Assembly: GCA_963732865.1 (NCBI GenBank) | Contig: CAVTBC010000003.1 | Location: 1 to 64,000 of the forward strand | Length of the DNA stretch: 64,000 bases | DNA from: JADLGL01 sp963732865 | GTDB lineage: Bacteria > Pseudomonadota > Alphaproteobacteria > Rhizobiales > Kaistiaceae | Direction of reading: 5' to 3' | Part shown: positions 9,689-19,432 of the stretch, piece after piece | Position numbering within the stretch: position 1 is the stretch's first letter | How the letters are laid out: the number at the start of each line of letters is the position of its first letter | Notes under the pieces: model-generated | Database searches by the model: none | What the model was told of the DNA's origin: nothing | The model's input: only the letters and a program-made list of their open reading frames with translations | Translations under genes and position numbers: made by a program

Positions 9689-10365
9689 CCGGCGACACCG
9701 CCGAACCAGGCGATAGTCGTTTCACCGGCAATCGCGGTCTGCCCTTCGCTGACCGTGATCGCAGCCTCGCCCGGCAGATAGACGTCGAGCCGAGAGCCGA
9801 AGCGGATCATGCCGAAGCGCTGGCCGGCAAGGATCTCGTCACCTTCGCCGGACCAGCAAAGAATACGGCGTGCGATAAGGCCGGCAATCTGCACGACGCC
9901 GACCGGGCCATGCGGCGTTTCAACGACGACGCAGTTGCGCTCATTATCTTCGCTCGCCTTGTCGAGATCGGCGTTGACGAATTTGCCCGGCTTGTACGCC
10001 ACGCGCACGATACGCCCCGCCACAGGCGCCCGGTTCACGTGGCAATTGAGGACCGTCATGAAAACGGAAACGCGCAGCAGCGGCTCCGAGCCAAGGCCGA
10101 GCTCCGCGGGCGGGACGGCCGGGCCAACGGAAGCGATCGTGCCGTCCGCCGGGCTGAGAACGAGATTGGCGTCCTGCGGGCTGACACGCGGCGGATCGCG
10201 AAAGAAATATGCGATCCAGCCGGTGATGAACGCGCCGATCCAGAAAAGCGGCTGCCACAACAGCCCAAGCAAGATCGCGGCAATGCCCGCGATGACGACG
10301 AAGGGAAGGCCTTCGTGGCGCACCGGAACAAAAGCCTTGCGAATGGAATCGATGACTGAGTTCAT
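9667..10365 (-). CDS. psd: Phosphatidylserine decarboxylase proenzyme
   Basis: This enzyme converts phosphatidylserine to phosphatidylethanolamine. The 232-residue form is the short type found in alphaproteobacteria. Two N-terminal membrane segments lie at about residues 20-50. The self-cleavage site that creates the pyruvoyl group is Gly190-Ser191 in RFGSRLDV, splitting the protein into a beta and a small alpha subunit. The ATG at 10365 starts MNSVIDSIRKAF, as in relatives. It precedes and overlaps pssA, so both steps of the pathway are one transcription unit. Confidence 0.93.
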   Translation of the reverse strand: MNSVIDSIRKAFVPVRHEGLPFVVIAGIAAILLGLLWQPLFWIGAFITGWIAYFFRDPPRVSPQDANLVLSPADGTIASVGPAVPPAELGLGSEPLLRVSVFMTVLNCHVNRAPVAGRIVRVAYKPGKFVNADLDKASEDNERNCVVVETPHGPVGVVQIAGLIARRILCWSGEGDEILAGQRFGMIRFGSRLDVYLPGEAAITVSEGQTAIAGETTIAWFGGVAGWSVRTD

Positions 10366-10412
10366 GCGTTATCGACCGCGCGTACCGGGACTGTCACATT
10401 TGCGACATTTGC

Positions 10413-10426
10413 TGCTTGATCAAGCA
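10413..10426. promoter_or_regulatory. 14-base perfect palindrome upstream of psd
   Basis: TGCTTGATCAAGCA is a perfect palindrome without a loop, about 48 bases before the psd start and between psd and the Atm1-type exporter gene. It could be an operator for psd-pssA. No regulator is identified. Confidence 0.3.
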
Positions 10427-10479
10427 CGAATGAATGTCGCTGTGAAGGGTTTCGGCAGGACGCGCGGTTATGACACTCC

Positions 10480-12408
10480 TCACTCTGCCGCCGAAGCGGA
10501 TTCCGCCGTGGTGACAGAACCGACAAGGGCTTCGCGGTCGGATCGCATGGCGGCCCGCAAGCGTTCGGCGGCGGCCGCCTCCTCCTGCTGCCGGTTCCAC
10601 ATCGACGCGTAAAGCCCTGATGCCGCAAGCAATTGCCGGTGTGTGCCACGCTCGACGATCCGGCCGTCATCGAGGACGAGGATCTGGTCGGCATTGATGA
10701 CCGTCGACAGGCGATGGGCGATGATTAGCGATGTCCGTTCGGCGGCGACGCGCTCGAGGGCGCCTTGAATTTCCCGCTCCGTATGGCTGTCCAGCGCCGA
10801 TGTTGCCTCATCCAAGACTAGGATCGGCGGTCCCTTGAGGATCGTTCGGGCGATGGCGACCCGCTGCTTCTCGCCGCCCGAAAGCTTGAGTCCGCGCTCG
10901 CCGACCTCGGACTGATAACCGTCGGGGAGGCTTTCGATGAAGCCGGCGATCTGCGCTGCAGCCGCGGCTTCCCGGACTTCCGCGTCACTCGCTGACGGCC
11001 GGCCATAGAGGATGTTGTAGGCGATGGTGTCGTTGAACAGCACCGTGTCCTGCGGGACCATGCCGATAGCGGCGCGGAGCAATTCCTGGGTGACGTCGCG
11101 GATATCCTGGCCGTCGATCGTGATCCGACCGCCGGTCACGTCGTAGAAGCGGAACAGCAGCCGTGAAATCGTTGACTTGCCGGCGCCGGACGGCCCGACG
11201 ATCGCCACGCTATGGCCCGCGGGAATCTCAAAGCTGATGCCCTTCAGGATCTCGCGGTCCGGATTGTAGTGAAAGGTAACGTCCTCGAAGCGGACGGCGC
11301 CCTGGCCAACGGCGAGTTCCGGTGCGCCGGGCTTGTCGACGATCTCGCTCGGAATCGCCAGCAGGTCGAACATCGCCTCGATATCGGCAAGGCCCTGCCG
11401 GAGTTCGCGATAGATCATGCCGATGAAGTTGAGCGGCGTCGCCAACTGGATCAGCAGCGCGTTGACGAGCACGAAATCGCCGATGGTCTTGTTGCCTGCG
11501 ATCACGTCTGACGCCGCCATCGCCATGACCGCCGTCATGCCGATCGTGAAGATGATGGCCTGGCCGAGATTGAGCCAGGCGAGCGACGTCCCAGTCTTGA
11601 TCGCGGCCGCCTGATAACGCTCCATCGCCACGTCGTAGCGTTCGGCCTCCATGCGCTCATTGCCGAAATATTTGACGGTCTCGTAGTTGAGGAGCGCGTC
11701 GATCGCCTTGGTGTTGGCGTCGGCATCGGACTGGTTCATTTCGCGCCGGATGGCGATCCGGCGGTCCGAGGTTTTGACCGTGAACCAGACATAGATGACG
11801 ATCATCGTCAGGACGACGGCGAGATAGGAAAGCCCGAAATGGTAGCCGATGATGCCGGCGGCGAAGACGAATTCCAGGATCGTCGGCAGCGTGGTGAGGA
11901 TAGTGTGGCGGACGATTGTCTCGATGCCGTTGACGCCGCGCGTGATCAGCCGCGCCAAGCCGCCCGTCTGCCGCTGCAGATGGTAGCGCAGCGACAGGGC
12001 ATGGACATGCCCGAACACCCGGGAGGCGAGACGGCGGACGGCATGCTGCCCAACGCGCACGAACAGGGCATCGCGCAGCTGCGTGAAGGCCGTGCTGAGG
12101 GTGCGGCCGAACCCATAGGCGACGACCAGCATCACCGGCGTTGCAACCGCCAAGGCGACCGCGGCATCCGGCCCGGTGTCGGTCGGGACCAGGGCATTGG
12201 TCGCCCAGCTATAGATGAACGGTACGAACACCGTGGCGATCTTCGCCGCCACCAGGGCGGCGATCGACAGCGCCACACGCCGCTTCAGGTCGGGCCGATC
12301 ATGCGGCCAGATATAGGGCCACAGATTGCGGATCGCCGCCCAGGTTGCGCCGCGGTCAGCCGATATCCGCCGTGGCGGACTATCGGAAACGGGTGTTGCG
12401 CGGCGCAT
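10480..12408 (-). CDS. Atm1-type ABC exporter (permease fused to ATPase)
   Basis: This is a half-size ABC exporter of 642 residues with an N-terminal six-helix membrane domain and a C-terminal ATPase. The Walker A GPSGAGKST lies near residue 400, the signature LSGGEKQR near 505, and Walker B LVLDEATSALDS near 525. The region ALLNYETVKYFGNE matches the Atm1/HMT1 subfamily, which in mitochondria and alphaproteobacteria exports glutathione or persulfide conjugates linked to metal and Fe-S homeostasis. ATG at 12408 was chosen over an upstream GTG-type start that adds a His-rich, non-homologous stretch. The substrate is inferred from the family only. Confidence 0.88.
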   Translation of the reverse strand: MRRATPVSDSPPRRISADRGATWAAIRNLWPYIWPHDRPDLKRRVALSIAALVAAKIATVFVPFIYSWATNALVPTDTGPDAAVALAVATPVMLVVAYGFGRTLSTAFTQLRDALFVRVGQHAVRRLASRVFGHVHALSLRYHLQRQTGGLARLITRGVNGIETIVRHTILTTLPTILEFVFAAGIIGYHFGLSYLAVVLTMIVIYVWFTVKTSDRRIAIRREMNQSDADANTKAIDALLNYETVKYFGNERMEAERYDVAMERYQAAAIKTGTSLAWLNLGQAIIFTIGMTAVMAMAASDVIAGNKTIGDFVLVNALLIQLATPLNFIGMIYRELRQGLADIEAMFDLLAIPSEIVDKPGAPELAVGQGAVRFEDVTFHYNPDREILKGISFEIPAGHSVAIVGPSGAGKSTISRLLFRFYDVTGGRITIDGQDIRDVTQELLRAAIGMVPQDTVLFNDTIAYNILYGRPSASDAEVREAAAAAQIAGFIESLPDGYQSEVGERGLKLSGGEKQRVAIARTILKGPPILVLDEATSALDSHTEREIQGALERVAAERTSLIIAHRLSTVINADQILVLDDGRIVERGTHRQLLAASGLYASMWNRQQEEAAAAERLRAAMRSDREALVGSVTTAESASAAE

Positions 12409-12500
12409 AGCTAGCGATGTCTCGTGTGCATGGGCATTGCCGCCCCATGTCGGGTGATGAGGCGGCAAGTGCAAGCAGAAAGGTCAGAAGGTGCATCGTC

Positions 12501-13175
12501 TCAGTGCGCCGCCGGATCGGGAATGAGCACCGTCATTCCGGCAAGAAGCGTCCCCGCACGGCGGATCGCGTCGCGGTTGGCGTCGAGGATCAGGCGATAG
12601 AGCGTGCCGTCGCCATAGTAGCGTTCCGCCAGGCGCCAAGGTGAATCACCGGGCCGAACGATTGCGAGCTGGGGATAGCCGATCGCCCCTTCGACCAGAG
12701 CGCCTGCGCCGGCGCTGGCTTCGATGGTGATGGCGAAATCGGCGATCGTGAAGGCGGGGCCCACCGGCTGGGCCGGCGATTCGGGGACGGAGGCGGCGCG
12801 CGGCCCGGGCGGAATTTCGACGGCGACGGTTTCCGGCGAGAGGATCTGGAAACGCCCGTCCGCCGATGTGGTGCGGACCGTCAAATTGTGGGGGCCCGGC
12901 GCCAGACCCTCTGGCGCGATGATCCATTCGCCGAGCCCGTTGGCGTCGGCGCGCGCAATAACATCGGTGCCTTCAAGCAACTCGATCGTGGCCCCAGGTT
13001 CGGCCGTGCCGACGAGAACGACATCGCCAGCGCCGCCGACATGCAGGATGTCGAACGCTGGCGGGGTGATGCCGGAGGAAGGCGGAGGCGCGTCCTGCGC
13101 CGTTGCGGCCGTGCCGGCAATTGCCAGCAGCGCCGCCGCGACGACCCGCACTACCGATGACGACCCGATTGTCAT
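12501..13175 (-). CDS. Secreted LysM-domain protein
   Basis: This is a 224-residue protein with a signal peptide (residues 1-26, ending near ATAQDA). A middle region resembles bacterial Ig-like folds (VLVGTAEPGATIELLEG). A C-terminal LysM motif begins SPWRLAERYYGDG and ends GMTVLIP. LysM binds peptidoglycan glycans, so the protein is probably periplasmic and wall-associated. The ATG at 13175 is the first start that gives a good signal peptide; the open frame extends further upstream. It lies upstream of the exporter gene on the same strand. Confidence 0.8.
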   Translation of the reverse strand: MTIGSSSVVRVVAAALLAIAGTAATAQDAPPPSSGITPPAFDILHVGGAGDVVLVGTAEPGATIELLEGTDVIARADANGLGEWIIAPEGLAPGPHNLTVRTTSADGRFQILSPETVAVEIPPGPRAASVPESPAQPVGPAFTIADFAITIEASAGAGALVEGAIGYPQLAIVRPGDSPWRLAERYYGDGTLYRLILDANRDAIRRAGTLLAGMTVLIPDPAAH

Positions 13176-13303
13176 ACCGCGGGTTCCGTCCTCCGATGGC
13201 CAAAATCCAAGCCCGGTCATCAATCTAGCACATGGCGCCGGTATCGGAGGGGCAACGATCCGGACGGCTTGACCGGCCGGAGATAGAGCGCCAGTAGGAG
13301 GCC

Positions 13304-13903
13304 ATGAAACTCGACAGTGTCTGCGTCTATTGCGGCTCATCGGTCGGCGGCAACCCAATCTACGCCGCCGCCGCCGAGCGCTTCGGCGCCATCCTCGCCA
13401 AGGCCGATATTCGCCTCGTCTATGGCGGCGGCTCGATCGGCCTAATGGGGGTTCTGGCCCGATCCGTCGTCAAGAATGGCGGCGAAGTCATTGGTATCAT
13501 TCCGGGCTTCCTGCGCGACCGTGAGATCGCCATGGTCGATGATGCCGAACTGGTGGTCACGGCGGACATGCATTCGCGCAAGCGGGCGATGTTCGACGCC
13601 GCCGACGCGTTCGTGGCGTTGCCGGGCGGCATCGGGACGCTGGAAGAAACGGTGGAGATGATGACCTGGATGCAGCTCGGCCAGCACCGCAAGCCGATCG
13701 TCCTCGCCAATCTCGGCGGCTTCTGGCGGCCGCTGATCGACCTCCTCGCCCATATGGAAGACGCCGGTTTCATGCAGCGCAGTCCGCGCGGCACCGACCT
13801 CTATCAGGTGATCGACGATATCGAGACGATCCTGCCTGCCCTGCTGCAATCGACGGCGGGCGAGCGGCAAGAGACGATCGCCGGCGACACGCGCCTGTTC
13901 TAG
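13304..13903 (+). CDS. LOG-family nucleotide phosphoribohydrolase
   Basis: This is a Lonely-Guy type protein of 199 residues, which in characterised members hydrolyses cytokinin riboside 5'-monophosphates or AMP to base and ribose phosphate. The diagnostic motif LPGGIGTLEE lies at about residues 105-114, with HSRKRAMFD just before it, and the N-terminal Rossmann stretch is VCVYCGSSVGG. It is divergent from the LysM gene, and its stop lies two bases from the convergent cimA stop. Bacterial members often act in nucleotide turnover, so a role in cytokinin signalling should not be assumed. Confidence 0.88.
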   Translation: MKLDSVCVYCGSSVGGNPIYAAAAERFGAILAKADIRLVYGGGSIGLMGVLARSVVKNGGEVIGIIPGFLRDREIAMVDDAELVVTADMHSRKRAMFDAADAFVALPGGIGTLEETVEMMTWMQLGQHRKPIVLANLGGFWRPLIDLLAHMEDAGFMQRSPRGTDLYQVIDDIETILPALLQSTAGERQETIAGDTRLF

Positions 13904-13905
13904 CG

Positions 13906-15541
<1,636 letters not shown>

Positions 15542-15549
<8 letters not shown>

Positions 15550-16015
15550 GGCGCGTTCCTTCGGGCGGCCAGCGCTCGGTGTCGTGATCCGGGTGCTGGT
15601 AGCTGACAAGCGTGCGGTAGATGGCGGGCGCCTCGCTGTCCGGGCGGACGGGAAGCGCGTGCAAGCCGTCGAAGAAGGCGAGCTTGTCGGCCGGATTGGT
15701 TTGGATCACCGGGGCGGCGACGATCGGATCGTCAAAGGCGCCGATCGCCAGTTCAATGCCGCCGCCATCGTCTTCAATGGTGAGCGGTGTGCCGCAATCG
15801 GCACAGAAGCCGCGCCTCGCAACGTCGGAGCTGCGGAAGCGCTTTGGCTCGCCGCGCGTCCAGACGACGCCATGCCCGGTGACGAAGGGGCCGAAGAACG
15901 AACCGAACGCCTTCTGGCACATGCGGCAATGGCAGATCGATGCGCGGCCGAGCGACTCCACCCGGAACCGCACAGCGCCGCACTGGCAGCCTCCGGTCAG
16001 TTCCACGGCGCTCAC
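15542..16015 (-). CDS. GFA-family zinc protein (second copy)
   Basis: This 157-residue protein belongs to the glutathione-dependent formaldehyde-activating enzyme (GFA/CENP-V) family. Zinc ligands are visible in GGCQCGAVRF, ICHCRMC and FCADCGTP. The GTG at 16015 overlaps the stop of the preceding GFA gene (GTGA) and is preferred over a TTG six codons upstream. It shares the motif framework with its neighbour but is clearly diverged, so this is an old tandem duplication. Few GFA proteins have a proven activity; a zinc-bound thiol-related role is the most one can infer. Confidence 0.82.
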
Positions 16016-16509
16016 TGGTTCGCCTCCGGCCAATGGTCAGTGTCGTAGTCGGGATGCTGGTGGTTGGTGGCGCGGATATGTTCCACCCGCCCCGGCACCG
16101 ACTGATCATCCTCGGTCGCCTCACCCGGCAATCCGGCAAGTTCGTGGAACCAGGGCATGCGGGATTCGATCCCATATTGGATGCTCGGCTTGATCGCTTC
16201 GGGGTGGTCGAGCGAGCCCATCGAGGCGGCGATCCATTTCGAGGTGAAGAAGGCGAAGGTCAGCGGTGTACCGCATTGGGCGCAGAAGCCACGCTCGGCC
16301 TCGTCCGAACTCTTGAACTTGGCGATCGTGCCGCGGGTGACTTCGAACTCTTCCTTCAGCACGCCGCCGGCGAGCGCGGCGAAATACGAGCCGAACGCCT
16401 TCTGGCACATGCGGCAATGGCAGATGTGGGGATATTTCGGCTCCGAATGAAGGGCATAGCGCACGGCCCCGCACTGACAGCCGCCGGTGATCCGAACCGC
16501 GTCGCTCAT
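16012..16509 (-). CDS. GFA-family zinc protein (first copy)
   Basis: This is a 165-residue GFA-family protein with zinc motifs GGCQCGAVRY, ICHCRMC and FCAQCGTP. The C-terminal end HPDYDTDHWPEANQ parallels HPDHDTERWPPEG in the copy downstream, which supports tandem duplication. Its ATG lies inside the stop region of the DUF559 gene (ATGA at 16506-16509), so it is translationally coupled to it. The chain cysS, DUF559, GFA, GFA, cimA is read in one direction with almost no spacing. Confidence 0.82.
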   Translation of the reverse strand: MSDAVRITGGCQCGAVRYALHSEPKYPHICHCRMCQKAFGSYFAALAGGVLKEEFEVTRGTIAKFKSSDEAERGFCAQCGTPLTFAFFTSKWIAASMGSLDHPEAIKPSIQYGIESRMPWFHELAGLPGEATEDDQSVPGRVEHIRATNHQHPDYDTDHWPEANQ

Positions 16510-16937
16510 CGCTTCTTCTCCTTGAACTCCTCCCCCCTTGAGGGGGAGGGCGGCGGCGCAGCCGCCGGGAGGGGGGTAGATACCGAGGACTTGGCGGCAC
16601 CGACGATCTCGCTCAGAACGCCGTCCAGATTGCCTAGCACGTCATTGTTCCAGAAGCGCAGGACGCGATAGCCCGCGGACGCCAACCATGCATCGCGGCG
16701 CTGGTCGTCAGCGCTGTCTGCATGCTGCCCGCCATCAACCTCCACGATCAGGCGCGCGTCATGGCAAACAAAGTCAACGATGTACGCGCCTACCGGAACT
16801 TGCCGCCGGAACGATAGCCCGTTCAGACGATGCGCACGGACGGCGAGCCAAAGCTTGCGCTCGGCATCCGTCATCGCACTGCGCAAGCGCCGGGCATTCT
16901 CCCGGCTTCGGTCGCTGATCTCTCGGTGAGGCATCAA
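16506..16937 (-). CDS. DUF559 endonuclease-like protein
   Basis: This is a DUF559 protein of 143 residues, related to very-short-patch-repair-type restriction-fold nucleases. The conserved core is VDFVCHDARLIVEVDGGQH (about residues 54-72), containing the Asp and Glu of a PD-(D/E)XK-like centre, followed by GYRVLRFWNNDV. The last 20-odd residues (STPLPAAAPPPSPSRG) are encoded by a GC-rich repeat and are not part of the fold. A related repeat in inverted orientation lies just upstream of the start. The cellular role of DUF559 proteins is unknown; see the findings for a possible mobile origin. Confidence 0.8.
   Translation of the reverse strand: MMPHREISDRSRENARRLRSAMTDAERKLWLAVRAHRLNGLSFRRQVPVGAYIVDFVCHDARLIVEVDGGQHADSADDQRRDAWLASAGYRVLRFWNNDVLGNLDGVLSEIVGAAKSSVSTPLPAAAPPPSPSRGEEFKEKKR
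16527..16577 (+). repeat. GC-rich palindromic repeat, left copy
   Basis: This 51-base element has C-rich ends, a central TTGAGGGGGAGGG, then GGCGGCGCAGCCGCC (itself a hairpin) and a GGGAGGGGGGTA end. It forms the 3' end of the DUF559 reading frame. Its counterpart lies at 16940-16977 in the opposite orientation. Confidence 0.75.
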
Positions 16938-16939
16938 GA

Positions 16940-16977
16940 TACCCCCCTCCCCGCCCTCCCCCTCAGGGGGGGAGGGA
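16940..16977 (-). repeat. GC-rich palindromic repeat, right copy (inverted)
   Basis: Read on the minus strand this 38-base element begins TCCCTCCCCCCCTGAG and ends GGGGAGGGGGGTA. It matches the left copy except for a missing internal stretch of about 13 bases. It sits between the DUF559 start and the cysS stop, so the two copies bracket the DUF559 gene. Confidence 0.7.
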
Positions 16978-17004
16978 GAGTTGGCTGCCGGGAAGTCAGA
17001 TCGC

Positions 17005-18465
17005 TCATCGCTTGACCTCCCATTCGGTGACGACCTCGCCGGTGGCGGGGTCCTTCCGGTCCATCAGCTGAATACCCATCGCCTCAAGCTCGGCGCGGAT
17101 GCGGTCCGCCTCGGCGAAATCCTTGTTCTGGCGGGCGGCAATCCGGGCCGACACGCGCGCCTTGATCTCGTCCGGCGAGACCGTGAGGCTCGACGTCTGG
17201 GCCGACCGCCAGTCCATCACGCGATGCGGCACGATGCCGAGCAGCGACAGCGCGGCCGCTAGCGGCCTGGCTTGGTTCTGCCGCGCCAGCGCGTGCAGCT
17301 CAGATATGGCAAGCGGCGTGTTGAGATCGTCGCTCAGCGCCTGCGCAAAAGCCTCCGACGGCGCAGTGGCTTCGGCGCCTTCCACAATCCGCGCCCAGCC
17401 GACCAAGGCCTGTTCCGCCTCTTCCAGCGCCTTCACGGTCCAGTCGATCGGCTGACGGTAATGCGTCCGCAGCATGGCGAGGCGAACGACATCGCCCGGC
17501 CAGTCCTTAAGCACCTCGTGGATGGTGACGAAGTTGCCGAGGCTCTTCGACATCTTCTGACCCTCGACCTGCAGGAAGCCGTTGTGCAGCCAGTAATTGG
17601 CCATCACCTGGCTGCCATGGGCACAGCGGGATTGAGCAATCTCGTTCTCATGATGCGGGAAGACGAGGTCGATGCCGCCGCCATGGATGTCGAAGACATC
17701 GCCGAGATAGCGTCCCGCCATCGCCGAGCACTCGATGTGCCATCCGGGGCGGCCGCCGCCCCAAGGCGAGTCCCAGGCCGGCTCGTGATTCCTTGCATTC
17801 CCTGTCGCGCCGGCGGCGCTCCCCGCCTCTTGGTTCGACGGCTTCCACAGCACGAAATCCATCGGGTCGCGCTTATAGGGCGCAACCTCGACGCGGGCGC
17901 CGGCGAGCATGTCTTCCAGTGTGCGGTTGGCGAGACGGCCATATTCGAGCGAACCGTCGGCGCCTTTCCAGGAGCGCACGTCGAACAGAACGTGTCCCTC
18001 GGCGACATAGGCATGTCCCTTGGCGATGAGCTCGGAGATCATCGTGACCATGTCGCCGATGTGCTCGGTGGCGCGCGGCTCGACGGTCGGCGGCAGGCAA
18101 CCGAGGGCGGCGACGTCCTCATGGAACTGCCGCTCGGTCTTCTCGGTGACCTTGCCGATCGCCTCGTTCAGCGGCAGGTCCGGATACTCGGCTGCGGCGC
18201 GGGCGTTGATCTTGTCGTCGACGTCGGTGACGTTGCGGACATAGGTGACGTGTTCCTCGCCATAGAGATGGCGCAGCAGGCGGAACAGCACGTCAAAGAC
18301 GATCAGCGGCCGGGCGTTGCCGATATGGGCGAAGTCATAGACCGTCGGCCCGCACACATACATCCGCACATTCGACGGATCGATCGGAACGAAATCGTCC
18401 TTTGTCCGCGTCAGCGTGTTGCTGAGGCGGAGCCCCTTGAAACCGTTTGTCGATCGATCGGACAC
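17005..18465 (-). CDS. cysS: Cysteinyl-tRNA synthetase
   Basis: CysS charges tRNA-Cys. The class I motifs are HIGN in DFAHIGNARP and KMSKS in QKMSKSLGNF; zinc ligands include Cys in MYVCGPTVYD and the FPHHENE segment. The protein is 486 residues with a GTG start at 18465 (RSTNGFKGLRLSNT). A short Ala/Gly-rich insertion lies in the middle (EAGSAAGATGNAR). It heads the chain that continues with DUF559, two GFA genes and cimA. Confidence 0.96.
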   Translation of the reverse strand: MSDRSTNGFKGLRLSNTLTRTKDDFVPIDPSNVRMYVCGPTVYDFAHIGNARPLIVFDVLFRLLRHLYGEEHVTYVRNVTDVDDKINARAAAEYPDLPLNEAIGKVTEKTERQFHEDVAALGCLPPTVEPRATEHIGDMVTMISELIAKGHAYVAEGHVLFDVRSWKGADGSLEYGRLANRTLEDMLAGARVEVAPYKRDPMDFVLWKPSNQEAGSAAGATGNARNHEPAWDSPWGGGRPGWHIECSAMAGRYLGDVFDIHGGGIDLVFPHHENEIAQSRCAHGSQVMANYWLHNGFLQVEGQKMSKSLGNFVTIHEVLKDWPGDVVRLAMLRTHYRQPIDWTVKALEEAEQALVGWARIVEGAEATAPSEAFAQALSDDLNTPLAISELHALARQNQARPLAAALSLLGIVPHRVMDWRSAQTSSLTVSPDEIKARVSARIAARQNKDFAEADRIRAELEAMGIQLMDRKDPATGEVVTEWEVKR

Positions 18466-18553
18466 GAATGATCCCTCCCGGGCCGGCCGGGGGCGTCCAA
18501 CTCGTGTGTCTCAAAGGTACAGGAGGACGGCCTCAGCCAGCGGGTTGCTAGCG

Positions 18554-18566
18554 GATAATGATAATC
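18554..18566. promoter_or_regulatory. Fur-like hexamer repeat upstream of cysS
   Basis: GATAATGATAATC is two GATAAT hexamers in tandem, like two thirds of a classical Fur box, about 90 bases before the cysS start. A third hexamer is not present and iron control of cysS would be unusual. Recorded as a weak motif only. Confidence 0.2.
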
Positions 18567-18678
18567 CGACAGTTGTTAATTGCGCGCGAAGGCGCCTTGG
18601 CCGTCATGGTCGTCATGGGGCCAAGGTCATCCTTCATTCGGCGCGGCGCGTCAAGCCAGTTGGCCGGGCGCCGGCGGT

Positions 18679-19257
18679 TCAGGCGGTCGCGTGTTCCTGC
18701 GTGCTCACGCCGCGGATGATGGCGACGATGATCGTCGCCGCAAGGGCGGCGATGGAGCCGGCAAGCGCAAGCCATTTGACGCCGGAAACGGCGCTGGACA
18801 TCGCCACCACGCCGCTCGCCGGATCGGTGCCATAGCCAAGCATGATCCAGATGCAGACATCTTCGATCAGATCCGTGGCCATGGCCGCAAAGGAGAGCGC
18901 CACCACGACCAGGCGGATATTCTCATGCAGCGGCACCGCGAACCGGTGGCCCGGGCGGGTCAGCCACAGGAACAAGCTGGACACCGCCAGGAACAGGAAC
19001 GGTGCGAAGATGAAGTCGGTGATCAGTTGGCTGGTGGCGTAGTAGGAACGGCCATCGCTCCCGAGCGCCGTCAGAAGCTCCGTGGCCTCCGCGTGCGAGT
19101 AGCCATTGAATCTGAGATCGAACGTGTCGAGGCCGGTGATGTCGCGAAGATGCGGACCGGTCACGAGGCCAAGAATCGCCCCCAAACCGAGCGCAATGAC
19201 GATGAACGCAAGGACATGCCAGGGCTTCAAGCCCCTATCGACCCTATCGAAAACCAC
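18679..19257 (-). CDS. Putative membrane protein with four helices
   Basis: This is a 192-residue protein with hydrophobic segments near residues 13-33, 78-97, 112-132 and 155-178, all in the style of an inner-membrane protein. The start is GTG at 19257. The loop between the first two helices carries many polar residues and probably faces the periplasm. I do not recognise the family. It stands alone, between cysS and the divergent DUF2865 gene. Confidence 0.65.
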   Translation of the reverse strand: MVFDRVDRGLKPWHVLAFIVIALGLGAILGLVTGPHLRDITGLDTFDLRFNGYSHAEATELLTALGSDGRSYYATSQLITDFIFAPFLFLAVSSLFLWLTRPGHRFAVPLHENIRLVVVALSFAAMATDLIEDVCIWIMLGYGTDPASGVVAMSSAVSGVKWLALAGSIAALAATIIVAIIRGVSTQEHATA

Positions 19258-19432
19258 GGTGTTATCTCCCCCACACTGAGCGGCCTCGCGCCACTCTGTC
19301 CATTCTTGGCCTTATTACCCATCCAAACGGGGCTTGACCAGCCTCCGGTTCGTCGCAGCCTCAGTCATCCATTGGCCGCGGTGCTCTATTCGTCGTAGAA
19401 CGATTCGGGGGTTGCCGGAGGTCTCGACTTCC

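Noticed and set aside
17272..18471. Long open frame on the plus strand
   Set aside because: It lies fully antisense to cysS, and its low-complexity translation shows no known motif.
18554..18566. Fur box controlling cysS
   Set aside because: Only two hexamers are present and iron control of cysS has no support; kept as a weak motif only.
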